Source: Psychrobacillus sp. OK028 (GTDB taxonomy: Bacteria; Bacillota; Bacilli; Bacillales_A; Planococcaceae). From it: 64,000 nt of DNA. Below, one piece after another: positions 28,817-36,955 of the stretch. The notes below the pieces were generated by a model. That model had not been told where the DNA came from. It worked only from the letters and a program-made list of their open reading frames with translations, and ran no database searches. Location: positions 62,001 to 126,000 of the forward strand of contig NZ_FNHY01000004.1 in NCBI RefSeq assembly GCF_900103605.1, given 5' to 3'. Numbering within the stretch: position 1 is the stretch's first letter; each line of letters opens with the position of its first letter. The position numbers were made by a program, and so were the translations under genes.

Positions 28817-29535
28817 AGTACCACCTCCGACATTTCTACACTTGCACCGAGTAAATCCCCTGTGACTCCCCCGAAGTTTCTCAACATCCAATTTCGGAAC
28901 ATACAAATAAAAGTAAATAACACTATGAAGACAGTAACGGCAACCATCCAATTGGTCATCCACCCTAATACACCAATGCCGATAAAAAAGTTAAACACTA
29001 CTGCAATGAGCACGACATTCGCATTCATTTTTTGCTTAAAGTAATAAGCAAGTCCACTCGTTTTAGCACTTGCCGTTATTGAAAATAGTACTGTGAGTGT
29101 TGCTCTTGAGAAAAATGGAATAAGCAGGGCGAAAATCCAATGAAATGATCCGGCCGATAGAACCTCCGATACAATAATTACTTTGCCGAGTACTAAAAAA
29201 ACAACCGCCATCACACCAAATGCACCGACTCTCGGATCCTCCAGTATTTCGAATCGCTTCAGTCGATCCTTATAGGAAAAATATGCATCTGAAGTATCGA
29301 TAAATCCGTCCATATGGAGACCACCTGAAAGCATAATACCAAGAAGTACAATACTAAACGCCGTCATTTGTGTACTCAAATCAAAATAGAGAACCAAACA
29401 AGCAATCGCCCCAATGCCAGCTCCTATCCAAGGGAAAACACTGTACATTGCTGTTATCGATCGTTTTTCCATCGGCAGGTTTTTATGTATTGGAAGGACG
29501 GTGAAAAATTGAAGTGCTAACAAAATGCTCTTCAT
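28786..29535 (-). CDS. cobS: Adenosylcobinamide-GDP ribazoletransferase (cobalamin synthase)
   Basis: Membrane enzyme joining adenosylcobinamide-GDP to alpha-ribazole or its phosphate. About 249 residues with several hydrophobic helices and the signature HMDGFIDTSDAYFS near residues 68-81, plus the RVGAFG motif. The frame is open to 29580, but ATG at 29535 (MKSILLALQFFTVLP) is the family start and overlaps the upstream stop as ATGA, indicating coupled translation. Confidence 0.93.
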   Translation of the reverse strand: MKSILLALQFFTVLPIHKNLPMEKRSITAMYSVFPWIGAGIGAIACLVLYFDLSTQMTAFSIVLLGIMLSGGLHMDGFIDTSDAYFSYKDRLKRFEILEDPRVGAFGVMAVVFLVLGKVIIVSEVLSAGSFHWIFALLIPFFSRATLTVLFSITASAKTSGLAYYFKQKMNANVVLIAVVFNFFIGIGVLGWMTNWMVAVTVFIVLFTFICMFRNWMLRNFGGVTGDLLGASVEMSEVVLWLTLLLLLS

Positions 29536-30362
29536 TTTATTGCCACATCGTTCCCTAAAAGGCTTAATATTTTTTCCCATTTCACATGCTTTTTAAAATG
29601 GCTTGCCCATTCATCAATTTGTCCATCTGATGTCTTTTGCCCGCTTTTCTCTTCGCCATCTTCTTCTTCGAATTCATTTGGAAAATAAGGGATAACTCCT
29701 AAAACGTCTATTCCTGTGTAAGATTCGATGAAACTTATTCCGTCTTGAAACAAGGAAACGTCCCCTTGAAACTTATTTATAATAATCCCATTTACACGTA
29801 CTCTCTGTGGCTCTGGCAGTAGAGCAAGCGTACCGACTATAGATGCAAAAACACCACCATATTCAATATTAGCTACTAAAATAACTGGAACATCTGCCAT
29901 ATCTGCCACTCGCATATTCACTAATTCTCGATCACGTAAATTTACTTCCACAGGACTGCCTGCCCCTTCTAATATCAAATACTTATATAAAACAGACAGC
30001 TTGCTTAAACTATTTTGGATAAGCTCTTGTCCTTTTTCAAAAAAATGCTCCCGGTAGTGCATGCCGCTCATTGTATTCAGCTTTTTACCTAGAATAATAA
30101 TATCTGACTCCATATTTTTTGTTGGCTTCAATAATATGGGATTCATTTCGGGTAAATAAGAGGTGTTCGCCGCTCTTGCCTGCAAAGCCTGTGAAACGCT
30201 TATTTCCAACCCATCTTCTGTTTGAATACTTAAACCTGACATGTTTTGTGATTTAAAAGGGGCAACTTGCTTACCTTCATTTGCAAGGAGTCGGCAAATA
30301 GCTGTACATATCAAACTTTTCCCTACACTAGAAGCAGTACCTTGCACCATTAAGCCCTTCAT
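29532..30362 (-). CDS. cbiP: Cobyric acid synthase, synthetase domain only (no amidotransferase domain)
   Basis: 276 residues that match the N-terminal dethiobiotin-synthetase-like half of CbiP/CobQ: P-loop QGTASSVGKS, FKSQNMS, MNPILLKPT, LEGAGSPVEVNLRDRELVNM (one conserved run), EYGGVFASIVGTL and INKFQGD. Complete CbiP proteins are about 490-510 residues with a C-terminal class I glutamine amidotransferase domain carrying the catalytic Cys and His. Here the protein stops shortly after the EEEDGEE segment, and the stop codon overlaps the cobS start, leaving no room for a remnant. Catalytic residues of the synthetase half look intact. It may use free ammonia, borrow another glutaminase, or have changed role. 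Confidence 0.82.
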   Translation of the reverse strand: MKGLMVQGTASSVGKSLICTAICRLLANEGKQVAPFKSQNMSGLSIQTEDGLEISVSQALQARAANTSYLPEMNPILLKPTKNMESDIIILGKKLNTMSGMHYREHFFEKGQELIQNSLSKLSVLYKYLILEGAGSPVEVNLRDRELVNMRVADMADVPVILVANIEYGGVFASIVGTLALLPEPQRVRVNGIIINKFQGDVSLFQDGISFIESYTGIDVLGVIPYFPNEFEEEDGEEKSGQKTSDGQIDEWASHFKKHVKWEKILSLLGNDVAIK

Positions 30363-30370
30363 CTAATCCC

Positions 30371-30901
30371 TCACTTCCACTGATGACCGATGCCATATTC
30401 CATTTCAAAGGCATGATCTGCATTTGCTACAAGCTGTTGATGGATCCGGCCGATCCAAGCTTGATAGAGAGCTGTAAATTCATAACTTGATAAAGCTTCA
30501 TCGAGCACTTCATTTGAAACAATGACGACTACTTGAGCTTTTTCTAATAGCTGATTGATTGTCACATATAGCTGCTTTTCTACTTCTTCCATTTGACCTT
30601 CATACAGTTCGTTAGCTAGCCACGTAGTGACACAGTCCCACAGGATCCCATCGCCTTGCTGAATTTTAGATACGACTTGTTCAAAATGGCGTGGTTGCTC
30701 GATTGTAATCCAATCTACTGGGTAGTTTTCACGGTCGTCTTGGTGCCTTTGTATGCGCGCTTTCATTTCGCTATCAACTGCAACCCCAGAAGCGATATAC
30801 ACATTTCGTTTTGCCTGCTCATTCATTAAATAATGTTCTGCAAAGTTGCTTTTACCACTGCGCACACCGCCAGTTATGAAGACAAGTTTTCCTCGAACCA
30901 C
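30371..30901 (-). CDS. cobU: Adenosylcobinamide kinase / adenosylcobinamide-phosphate guanylyltransferase
   Basis: Bifunctional enzyme phosphorylating adenosylcobinamide and then adding GMP from GTP. About 176 residues, with P-loop FITGGVRSGKSNFAE, guanylylated-His region RIQRHQDDR, and VVIVSNEVLDEALSS. The open frame runs to 31009, but the upstream part overlaps cobD. GTG at 30901, 8 nt after AAGGAG, is chosen, giving an overlap of 28 bp with the cobD 3' end and the normal CobU length. Confidence 0.92.
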   Translation of the reverse strand: MVRGKLVFITGGVRSGKSNFAEHYLMNEQAKRNVYIASGVAVDSEMKARIQRHQDDRENYPVDWITIEQPRHFEQVVSKIQQGDGILWDCVTTWLANELYEGQMEEVEKQLYVTINQLLEKAQVVVIVSNEVLDEALSSYEFTALYQAWIGRIHQQLVANADHAFEMEYGIGHQWK

Positions 30902-31950
30902 ATAGTCATCTCCTTTTGCAAATACCCCATTTGTGAACTTTCTTTCATGCCTATCCGAAACCATTTTCCGTCTAGTCCTTTGAAATTCTCGGTATGCCGG
31001 AGTACGCACCCTTTAAGCAATAAATACTCAAAAAATTCCTTTGAACGAGCAGGATCCGGTAATTGAAAACAAATAAAATTAGTCGAAGATGGTAACACAA
31101 TGCAGTTCCATTTCTCTAAGAACAACGTCATTTGTTCGCGCATTTCTTTTGCAAAAGTAATTGCTTTCATTCGGTAATCTTCCTCCAGCAAACACTCCGC
31201 TCCAATTGTTGTCGCGATGGCATTACTATTCCAATGTGGCATTCTTGAACGTACGTCGTTTACGATTGTTCCACTCGCCAGCGCGTACCCAAGTCGAATG
31301 CCAGGAATTGCATACATTTTCGTCATCGATCGTACGACAATAACGTTTGGAAAGTCCTTCAAATACGGAATAAATGATTCTTTTTCATCTATAAAATCTA
31401 GAAATGCTTCGTCTAAAATGACCTCACATTTATATCTTCTAGCGTATTTTGCTATTTGAATAATTTCTTCTAATGGAATTAAATATCCAGTTGGATTATT
31501 TGGTCTACAAATATAAATCACTTCTGCAAACTCAACTTCATCGAGCACTTCGTCCAAAGGGAGCTTGCCAGTCGCAATTATCTCTTTTATGAACACTTTG
31601 TAAGGAGCTAATGTTGCCTCATACTCTGAAAAAGTTGGATGAATCAATACAGCACGTTTATTTTCATATCGTTTGGCAAGGCTTGCGAATATTTCCGCTG
31701 CCCCATTTCCAATGATTATATTTTCACATGACACATCGTGATAGTTGGCTACGGCGGATAAAAAAGGCTCTCCAAGTGGATCTGGATATTTCGTAATTAG
31801 GGGTGCATACGATTCCCACCGTTCATACACAAACTTTGGAGGTCCTAATGGATTTACATTTTCACTATAGTCAATTACCGTTTCCGGGATTTCTATTCTT
31901 AGCCGTTCATAAACGTGATGAGCATTAGCTCCGTGATTAGGTAATGCCAA
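30874..31950 (-). CDS. cobD: L-threonine-O-3-phosphate decarboxylase
   Basis: PLP-dependent enzyme producing (R)-1-aminopropan-2-ol O-phosphate, the linker used by CbiB. About 358 residues; resembles histidinol-phosphate aminotransferases: YSENVNPLGPP, IICRPNNPTG-type region (ICRPNNPTGYLIPL), and the PLP lysine in RSMTKMYAIPGIRLGY. TTG at 31950, 7 nt after GGAGGG, gives the typical start LALPNHGANAHHVYERL. The upstream ATG at 31965 lies in the ribosome binding region. No PduX-type threonine kinase is seen in the window to make its substrate. Confidence 0.92.
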   Translation of the reverse strand: MALPNHGANAHHVYERLRIEIPETVIDYSENVNPLGPPKFVYERWESYAPLITKYPDPLGEPFLSAVANYHDVSCENIIIGNGAAEIFASLAKRYENKRAVLIHPTFSEYEATLAPYKVFIKEIIATGKLPLDEVLDEVEFAEVIYICRPNNPTGYLIPLEEIIQIAKYARRYKCEVILDEAFLDFIDEKESFIPYLKDFPNVIVVRSMTKMYAIPGIRLGYALASGTIVNDVRSRMPHWNSNAIATTIGAECLLEEDYRMKAITFAKEMREQMTLFLEKWNCIVLPSSTNFICFQLPDPARSKEFFEYLLLKGCVLRHTENFKGLDGKWFRIGMKESSQMGYLQKEMTMWFEENLSS

Positions 31951-32896
31951 ACAAAATCCCTCCAATGACCATCATCCACAGCCAAAATAGAACTACAGCC
32001 GTATTCAAATGAGAAATGGTACTTAATATATGGGTTGGCGATAATGGAACCTCTCCAATTCCCATAAGTGCACGATTAGAAACAATCCCTTTATATGTAT
32101 TAATACCGCCAAGTTGAATGCCTAGCTGATAAGCGGTGGCCGCTTCCAAATAACCACTATTGGGACTTGGGTGTTTTTTCGCATCTTGCCACCAGCCTTT
32201 CATCCGTTTGCTAAAAGGCAAGTTGCTCTCTTTCTTGCCCCATAGCATAATGAGATAGCCTGTCAGTCGGCTTGGAATATAGTTCGCAATGTCGTCTAGC
32301 TTTGCAGCTGCATATCCGAAGTCCTCGTATTTTTCATTTTTATAACCGATCATAGAATCGAGCGTATTTATCGCTTTATATAGCCACAGTCCTGGTGCTC
32401 CGGCGAACACAAATGCATAAAAAAGCGGAGCAGTTATTCCATCACTAATATTTTCAGATACTGTTTCCACAACTCCACGAGTAATTTCTTGTTCATTTAA
32501 TTTGTCTGTATCACGACCGACAATCCAAGAAAGTTTTTGTCTAGCTTCAAGTAAATCTTTTGCAATCAACGGTTTATATACATCCATTGCTGCCACTTTT
32601 AAACTTTTTTGAGCAAGCCCAGAGGCAATCAGTATACTTTCCACTGCAATTCCTACCCATAGATGAACCGAATAAGCACCTAATAAAATTGCAATTGTTA
32701 AGGAGAAAGTTACACCAACTACGATTAAAACAAGCAGTAATCCTTTCGCCTTGCGAGCTTTTCCTTTATTCAACCAGCTTGTTAGCTTCGAAATGAGCGT
32801 TCCGATAAATTTAACCGGATGCGGCCAATTCGGTGGATCGCCAATTATTCGGTCCAATATTAAGCCCAACGCTATAGCAATTATATGTGGACCCAT
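31937..32896 (-). CDS. cbiB: Adenosylcobinamide-phosphate synthase CbiB
   Basis: Membrane enzyme attaching aminopropanol phosphate to adenosylcobyric acid. About 319 residues, several transmembrane helices; conserved ALGLILDRIIGDPPNWPHPV near the start, SENISDGITAPLFY, NTLDSMIGYKNEKY and NSGYLEAATAYQLGIQLGG. ATG at 32896 with AAAGGG upstream is preferred to the frame start at 32959, which overlaps the btuD-cbiZ gene. In a salvage pathway it re-attaches the linker after CbiZ has removed the side chain. Confidence 0.93.
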   Translation of the reverse strand: MGPHIIAIALGLILDRIIGDPPNWPHPVKFIGTLISKLTSWLNKGKARKAKGLLLVLIVVGVTFSLTIAILLGAYSVHLWVGIAVESILIASGLAQKSLKVAAMDVYKPLIAKDLLEARQKLSWIVGRDTDKLNEQEITRGVVETVSENISDGITAPLFYAFVFAGAPGLWLYKAINTLDSMIGYKNEKYEDFGYAAAKLDDIANYIPSRLTGYLIMLWGKKESNLPFSKRMKGWWQDAKKHPSPNSGYLEAATAYQLGIQLGGINTYKGIVSNRALMGIGEVPLSPTHILSTISHLNTAVVLFWLWMMVIGGILFGIT

Positions 32897-32897
32897 A

Positions 32898-34367
32898 TTA
32901 TTTCCAACCCTTTGCTTTTTTGTATATTTGAATAGCTTCCACTGTACATTCATATACACCGAGTCCGATTTTTTTTCCTATTTCCGTAATTGGACCAGCA
33001 TATGGGATTTGTCGACCTTTTTGTGTGGCCGCTATTAGTACACTATCGGTTGAGGTTCCAGTTGCAATCGTCCCCGTACGAGGATCCTTAACCTGTTCAA
33101 AAGCGAGTGCTTTCGTTTTGGATTCGGTCGCTGTAATAACTGCTTGAATAAAAGCCTCGTCGGTCAGTTCACCGTTGACAATTATCCATGTATTGATGGT
33201 TCCGATTGCTGGAAGCATCTCTACTTCATGTGCTCTAGAGACGTCCACCGCATTCCCTACTCCTGCGGTAACCATAATGACGATGCTTCCAAAAGGTGTG
33301 TCATATTCTTTAATGACAGCATCGGTTGTTTTTACCGCAGTCATCATTCCAACTGTATCTGCTTCAGAAAATCCGTTTTTCGCCAAGTATTCAAGCATTT
33401 CTTCTTGTACATTATCACAAGCGTAGCTGGCGTCTACTCTTCTATTGACGAAGTTTTTGTACCATCCACTTCCGGCATTAATTACTGCTGACGACCATGT
33501 TTTGAGTTGAGTTTCCGCTTGAAAAACAACTAAATCAGCGGTAACTTGAAAATTATCTGCTGTTATTGTTCTATCGCTTCGCTGTTCATTAACATCCGGA
33601 AGAATGGTAATTTGGGGCTTTGGTCGTTCCGGATGTGGATTAGTGCTAATGCGGGCTTTGTACACCGTTTCAATTTGATCTTTTTTCACTACTTCTTGCG
33701 GTGCACCTAATACTTTTACCTCTCCTTGATTCATCAAAAGCAAACGATCACAGTACAGGGAGGCAAGATTTATATCATGAAATATACTAATAATCGTAAT
33801 TCCCTTTTCAATTGCCTGGGTTTTAATCGTATCGAGCAATTGTTTTTGATGGGCAATGTCTAGATGATTAGTCGGTTCATCTAGTAGCAGTATAGGTGCT
33901 TGCTGTGCAAGAGCTTGGGCAACAAATACGCGCTGTTGCTCACCACCAGATAATAGATCCAGCATCTGATGCTCGTATCTTTCCATTGCAGTCAGTTTCA
34001 TCGCTTCGACAACCGCTTCTTCGTCTTCAGCTGACCAAGACGAGAATAATCCAGTTTGATGTGGATAGCGACCGAGTGCAATCGTATCTCTTACAGAATG
34101 TGAAAATGTATGACTATGTAATTGTGGTAAAACGGCCATTTTCTTCGCAAGCTCTTTCGAGGAATAAGATATCAGCGATTTCCCATCAATCATCACATTC
34201 CCCGACTCCATATGTAATATTCCGCTTATAACCTTCAGCAACGTGGATTTTCCGCTACCATTGGGACCAAGAATCCCAAGCATTTCTCCTTTCCCAACTT
34301 CAAAGGAGACGTTTTTAATGATCATTTTGCGATCATAGCCACCCGATACATTTTCGACTCGTAACAT
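32898..34367 (-). CDS. Fusion of cobalamin ABC transporter ATPase (BtuD) and adenosylcobinamide amidohydrolase (CbiZ)
   Basis: 489 residues. N-terminal half (1 to about 255) is an ABC ATPase: Walker A GPNGSGKST at 34-42, signature LSGGEQQR at 139-146, Walker B ILLLDEPTNHLD at 159-170. After a linker (KPQITILPDVNEQ), residues of about 268-489 match CbiZ: SSAVINAGSGWYKNFVNRRV, TVGMMTAVKT, VTAGVGNAVDVSRA, INTWIIVNGELTDEAF and ATGTSTDSVLIAATQKG. CbiZ hydrolyses adenosylcobinamide, including that derived from pseudocobalamin, to adenosylcobyric acid. The fusion couples import to remodelling of imported corrinoids. It overlaps nothing and lies 3 bp from btuC. Confidence 0.92.
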   Translation of the reverse strand: MLRVENVSGGYDRKMIIKNVSFEVGKGEMLGILGPNGSGKSTLLKVISGILHMESGNVMIDGKSLISYSSKELAKKMAVLPQLHSHTFSHSVRDTIALGRYPHQTGLFSSWSAEDEEAVVEAMKLTAMERYEHQMLDLLSGGEQQRVFVAQALAQQAPILLLDEPTNHLDIAHQKQLLDTIKTQAIEKGITIISIFHDINLASLYCDRLLLMNQGEVKVLGAPQEVVKKDQIETVYKARISTNPHPERPKPQITILPDVNEQRSDRTITADNFQVTADLVVFQAETQLKTWSSAVINAGSGWYKNFVNRRVDASYACDNVQEEMLEYLAKNGFSEADTVGMMTAVKTTDAVIKEYDTPFGSIVIMVTAGVGNAVDVSRAHEVEMLPAIGTINTWIIVNGELTDEAFIQAVITATESKTKALAFEQVKDPRTGTIATGTSTDSVLIAATQKGRQIPYAGPITEIGKKIGLGVYECTVEAIQIYKKAKGWK

Positions 34368-34370
34368 AGG

Positions 34371-35366
34371 TTAAATGCCTCCTTTTTTTCGTTGTCTAAA
34401 GAAAATAAATGCAAAAACAGGTGCCCCTATAAATGCGGTTATTACTCCTATCGGCAACTCCGTTGGGGAAATAATTGTGCGAGATACTAAATCACAAACG
34501 ATTAATAATGCCGCTCCATTTATAAAGCTTAGTGGTAATACATGACGATTATCCGAGCCGAATAAAAGCCTTGTCATATGCGGTACGACAAGTCCAACAA
34601 ACCCAATCGTTCCTGATACTGCAACGGCAGTTCCCGTTAACATAGAACCCCCGATTAAGATCATCATTTTTCGTTTTTTCACATTGACTCCTAAATGCTG
34701 CGCTCGTTCCTCTCCAAATAGCATCGCATTTAACTCTCTTCTGTTTAACCATAATAAAAAGGTTCCAATAAGGACAAACGGTAAAGCCATTTGGACGAAA
34801 CTCCATCCTCGCATTGATACACTCCCGAGTAGCCAACCGATAATTTGTCTGAGTTCTTCTCCTGTCAGAGCAATCATTAACGAAATGACGGAGCCTAAAA
34901 AAGAACTAAATATAATACCTGTCAAAATAATGGTTTCCATTTTCATCGCCCGATCGACTAGCTTTGCAAACGTAATAACTAGTAGCATCGTAACTAGAGC
35001 CCCAATCATACTGAAAACAGGCAATGTATATATCCCTAAAAACGGCACCGAAATACCGAAAAAGAGCGTAGCCACGGCACCTACTGAGGCACCGGACGAC
35101 ACTCCTAACGTATAAGGATCGGCAAGCGGATTTTTTAATAAGCCTTGAAATGCAGCACCTGCAATGGCTAGTGATGCTCCAACTAGCCCTGCAAGCACCA
35201 CACGCGGCATGCGAATTTTCCAAACAATATTGGTCGCAATTGCATCTGCTCCCGTATCCCATAATGTGCTGATCGGTACCTTGACGGATCCGACCGATAC
35301 ACCAAGCCAAATTGCAACAAAAAGCGCAACTATGGACAGGATGTAGCCGATCAACGCTTTACTCAC
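34371..35366 (-). CDS. btuC: Cobalamin ABC transporter permease BtuC
   Basis: FecCD-family permease, 331 residues, with about ten membrane helices. Family motifs: RMPRVVLAGLVGASLAIAGA, FQGLLKNPLADPYTLGVSSGA (two adjacent segments), and GLVVPHMTRLLFG near the C-terminus. It overlaps btuF by 8 bp and is followed by the BtuD-CbiZ fusion, so BtuF-BtuC-BtuD form a complete importer. Confidence 0.93.
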   Translation of the reverse strand: MSKALIGYILSIVALFVAIWLGVSVGSVKVPISTLWDTGADAIATNIVWKIRMPRVVLAGLVGASLAIAGAAFQGLLKNPLADPYTLGVSSGASVGAVATLFFGISVPFLGIYTLPVFSMIGALVTMLLVITFAKLVDRAMKMETIILTGIIFSSFLGSVISLMIALTGEELRQIIGWLLGSVSMRGWSFVQMALPFVLIGTFLLWLNRRELNAMLFGEERAQHLGVNVKKRKMMILIGGSMLTGTAVAVSGTIGFVGLVVPHMTRLLFGSDNRHVLPLSFINGAALLIVCDLVSRTIISPTELPIGVITAFIGAPVFAFIFFRQRKKGGI

Positions 35367-36327
35367 TAAAAGCCTCCGGGTAGATTGCTTTCGCTACTTC
35401 TTCCAATCCTTCTGCAAGACGTGGACCTGTGCGGCTTGTTAGGTTTTCATCTACTTGTACCACTTCATTGTTTTTCACAGCTGTAATAGTATCAAAACCA
35501 TCTCGAGCTTTCACTTTTTCAACGATGCCTTCCACATAGCTATACATCACGATAATTACGTCTGGGTTGCGATTAACAATTTCCTCTGGCTCCATTTTAA
35601 ACCAGCCTTCTTGGTCTGCTGCAATATTTTCAGCATTCACCATATCTAAAATTTCTTGCATAAACGTTCCTTTACCAGGTGTATAAATTTCTGGAACGTC
35701 CGAGTTTTCTATGAATACTGTTTTCTTCGTTTCAACATTTGCCACTTTTTCTTTCACTTCTTCTACTTTTGCTTTCATGTCTTCTACAATTTTTTGCGCT
35801 TCTGTTAATTTGCCAGTAGCACGACCAATCTCCTCGATTGTTGTGTATGTTTGAGCGAAGTCCATTGCATTTTTAACTACGAATATTTTCACACCAGCAT
35901 CACGAATTTGCTGTAATCCCGCTTCACCCATACCAAGTGCAGATTCATGTGCGAAAACGATATCCGGATTCATTGCTATGATTTTCTCTACATTGAACTC
36001 CATTCCACCAATTTTCTCTTTTTCCAGTGCTTCTTCTGGATAATTATCGTAATCATTTACACCGACGATTTCATTATTTAAACCAAGTGCAAACAAAATC
36101 TCCGTATTACTTGGTTGCATAGAAACAATTGTTTTTGGTGCTTCTTCCAATGTAATTTCATTGCCGACTGCATCGGTCATTGTTATTGGGAAAGTAGTTT
36201 CATCTACTGATGCTACTTGTTGAGTAGTATCGTTATTTTTCTCAGGTTTTACTTCTTCTTGTCCGCATCCTACTAGCAGCAGTACTGCAAGTGCGACGGT
36301 CATCCATAATTGCCACAATTTCTTCAT
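35359..36327 (-). CDS. btuF: Cobalamin-binding lipoprotein BtuF
   Basis: Substrate-binding lipoprotein of the corrinoid importer, 322 residues. Signal peptide of about 20 residues with lipobox LLVG-C21. Periplasmic-binding-protein domain with TIVSMQPSNTEILFALGL and DIVFAHESALG. Corrinoid rather than siderophore specificity is inferred from the riboswitch in front and from the downstream genes. First gene of the operon; ATG 36327 follows AGGAGGAAT. Confidence 0.92.
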   Translation of the reverse strand: MKKLWQLWMTVALAVLLLVGCGQEEVKPEKNNDTTQQVASVDETTFPITMTDAVGNEITLEEAPKTIVSMQPSNTEILFALGLNNEIVGVNDYDNYPEEALEKEKIGGMEFNVEKIIAMNPDIVFAHESALGMGEAGLQQIRDAGVKIFVVKNAMDFAQTYTTIEEIGRATGKLTEAQKIVEDMKAKVEEVKEKVANVETKKTVFIENSDVPEIYTPGKGTFMQEILDMVNAENIAADQEGWFKMEPEEIVNRNPDVIIVMYSYVEGIVEKVKARDGFDTITAVKNNEVVQVDENLTSRTGPRLAEGLEEVAKAIYPEAFSE

Positions 36328-36353
36328 TTTACATTCCTCCTATATTGAAGCAA

Positions 36354-36600
36354 CAAAAAAATCCCCCATCCTTTAGATGAGAGATAGATAGGTATAAATC
36401 TGCACGAAGTCACAGTGAGCCAGATCTACACCAAACCTATCCTCGTAGGTAAAGGGCGTAAAGCATAAAGGCAGGTTTTCTGACTCATGATGGGTTACAT
36501 CATTTACAGTGGCGGGACCGTGCTGGACTTTAACCAGCTTCCCTTTTAACTCTAGTAATCCGTAACTAGAGCACCTCTATGCATTAAATTATTCATATTG
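36354..36600 (-). promoter_or_regulatory. Cobalamin riboswitch with transcription terminator
   Basis: The minus strand carries the cobalamin aptamer hallmarks: AAGGGAAGCTGGT, GCACGGTCCCGCCACTGTAA (the B12 box contains GCCACTG) and GAGTCAGAAAACCTGCC. It then continues to a terminator stem, ATCTCTCATC with GATGGGGGAT (10 pairs including three G-U), followed by TTTTTTTG at 36360-36354. Adenosylcobalamin binding should favour termination, shutting off btuF through cblS. Aptamer roughly 36440-36595. Confidence 0.95.
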
Positions 36601-36690
36601 CTTTGCATTCATTATACCTTATTTTTTCAGACTGTCGACTTCGTTTTCGGGATTGGGAGGTCTGACCTTTGTCGTGATTTTGTATGGTGG

Positions 36691-36893
36691 CTCTCGTATA
36701 GGTGGTTTTCTCTCTCGTTCAGCAACTCCACTCTCTCGTAAAGTAGCTTTTCGCTCTCGTATAAGAGCCAACTTTACATTTACTCGCTCTCGTTTGCTGT
36801 TTACTCTCTTTCGTTCCGTGTTTACTTGCGCTCTGGATGCAAATACTCGCGGACGAGGTATGTTTACTCTCGGTTGGATGGGATTTACTCTCG
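36691..36893 (+). repeat. 21-bp phased array, locus 4 (two blocks)
   Basis: Block A: CTCTCG cores (form CTCTCGTATA) at 36691, 36712, 36733 and 36754, all 21-bp steps. Block B: TTTACTCTCG-type cores with TTTAC/AATAC at 36779, 36800, 36821, 36842, 36863 and 36884, all 21-bp steps. The CTCTCG register shifts by 8 bp (29 = 21 + 8) between blocks. This is the reverse-oriented counterpart of locus 3. It fills the gap between the riboswitch region and the argS terminator. Confidence 0.88.
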
Positions 36894-36920
36894 TTTATGA
36901 TATTTATTCCAAATTATCAA

Positions 36921-36951
36921 AAGAAAACCCCTCGAGCAACGTCGAGGGGTT
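36921..36951 (-). terminator. argS terminator
   Basis: Perfect 10-bp stem AACCCCTCGA (36926-36935) with TCGAGGGGTT (36942-36951); on the minus strand followed by TTCTTTTG. Confidence 0.85.
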
Positions 36952-36955
36952 GGAT

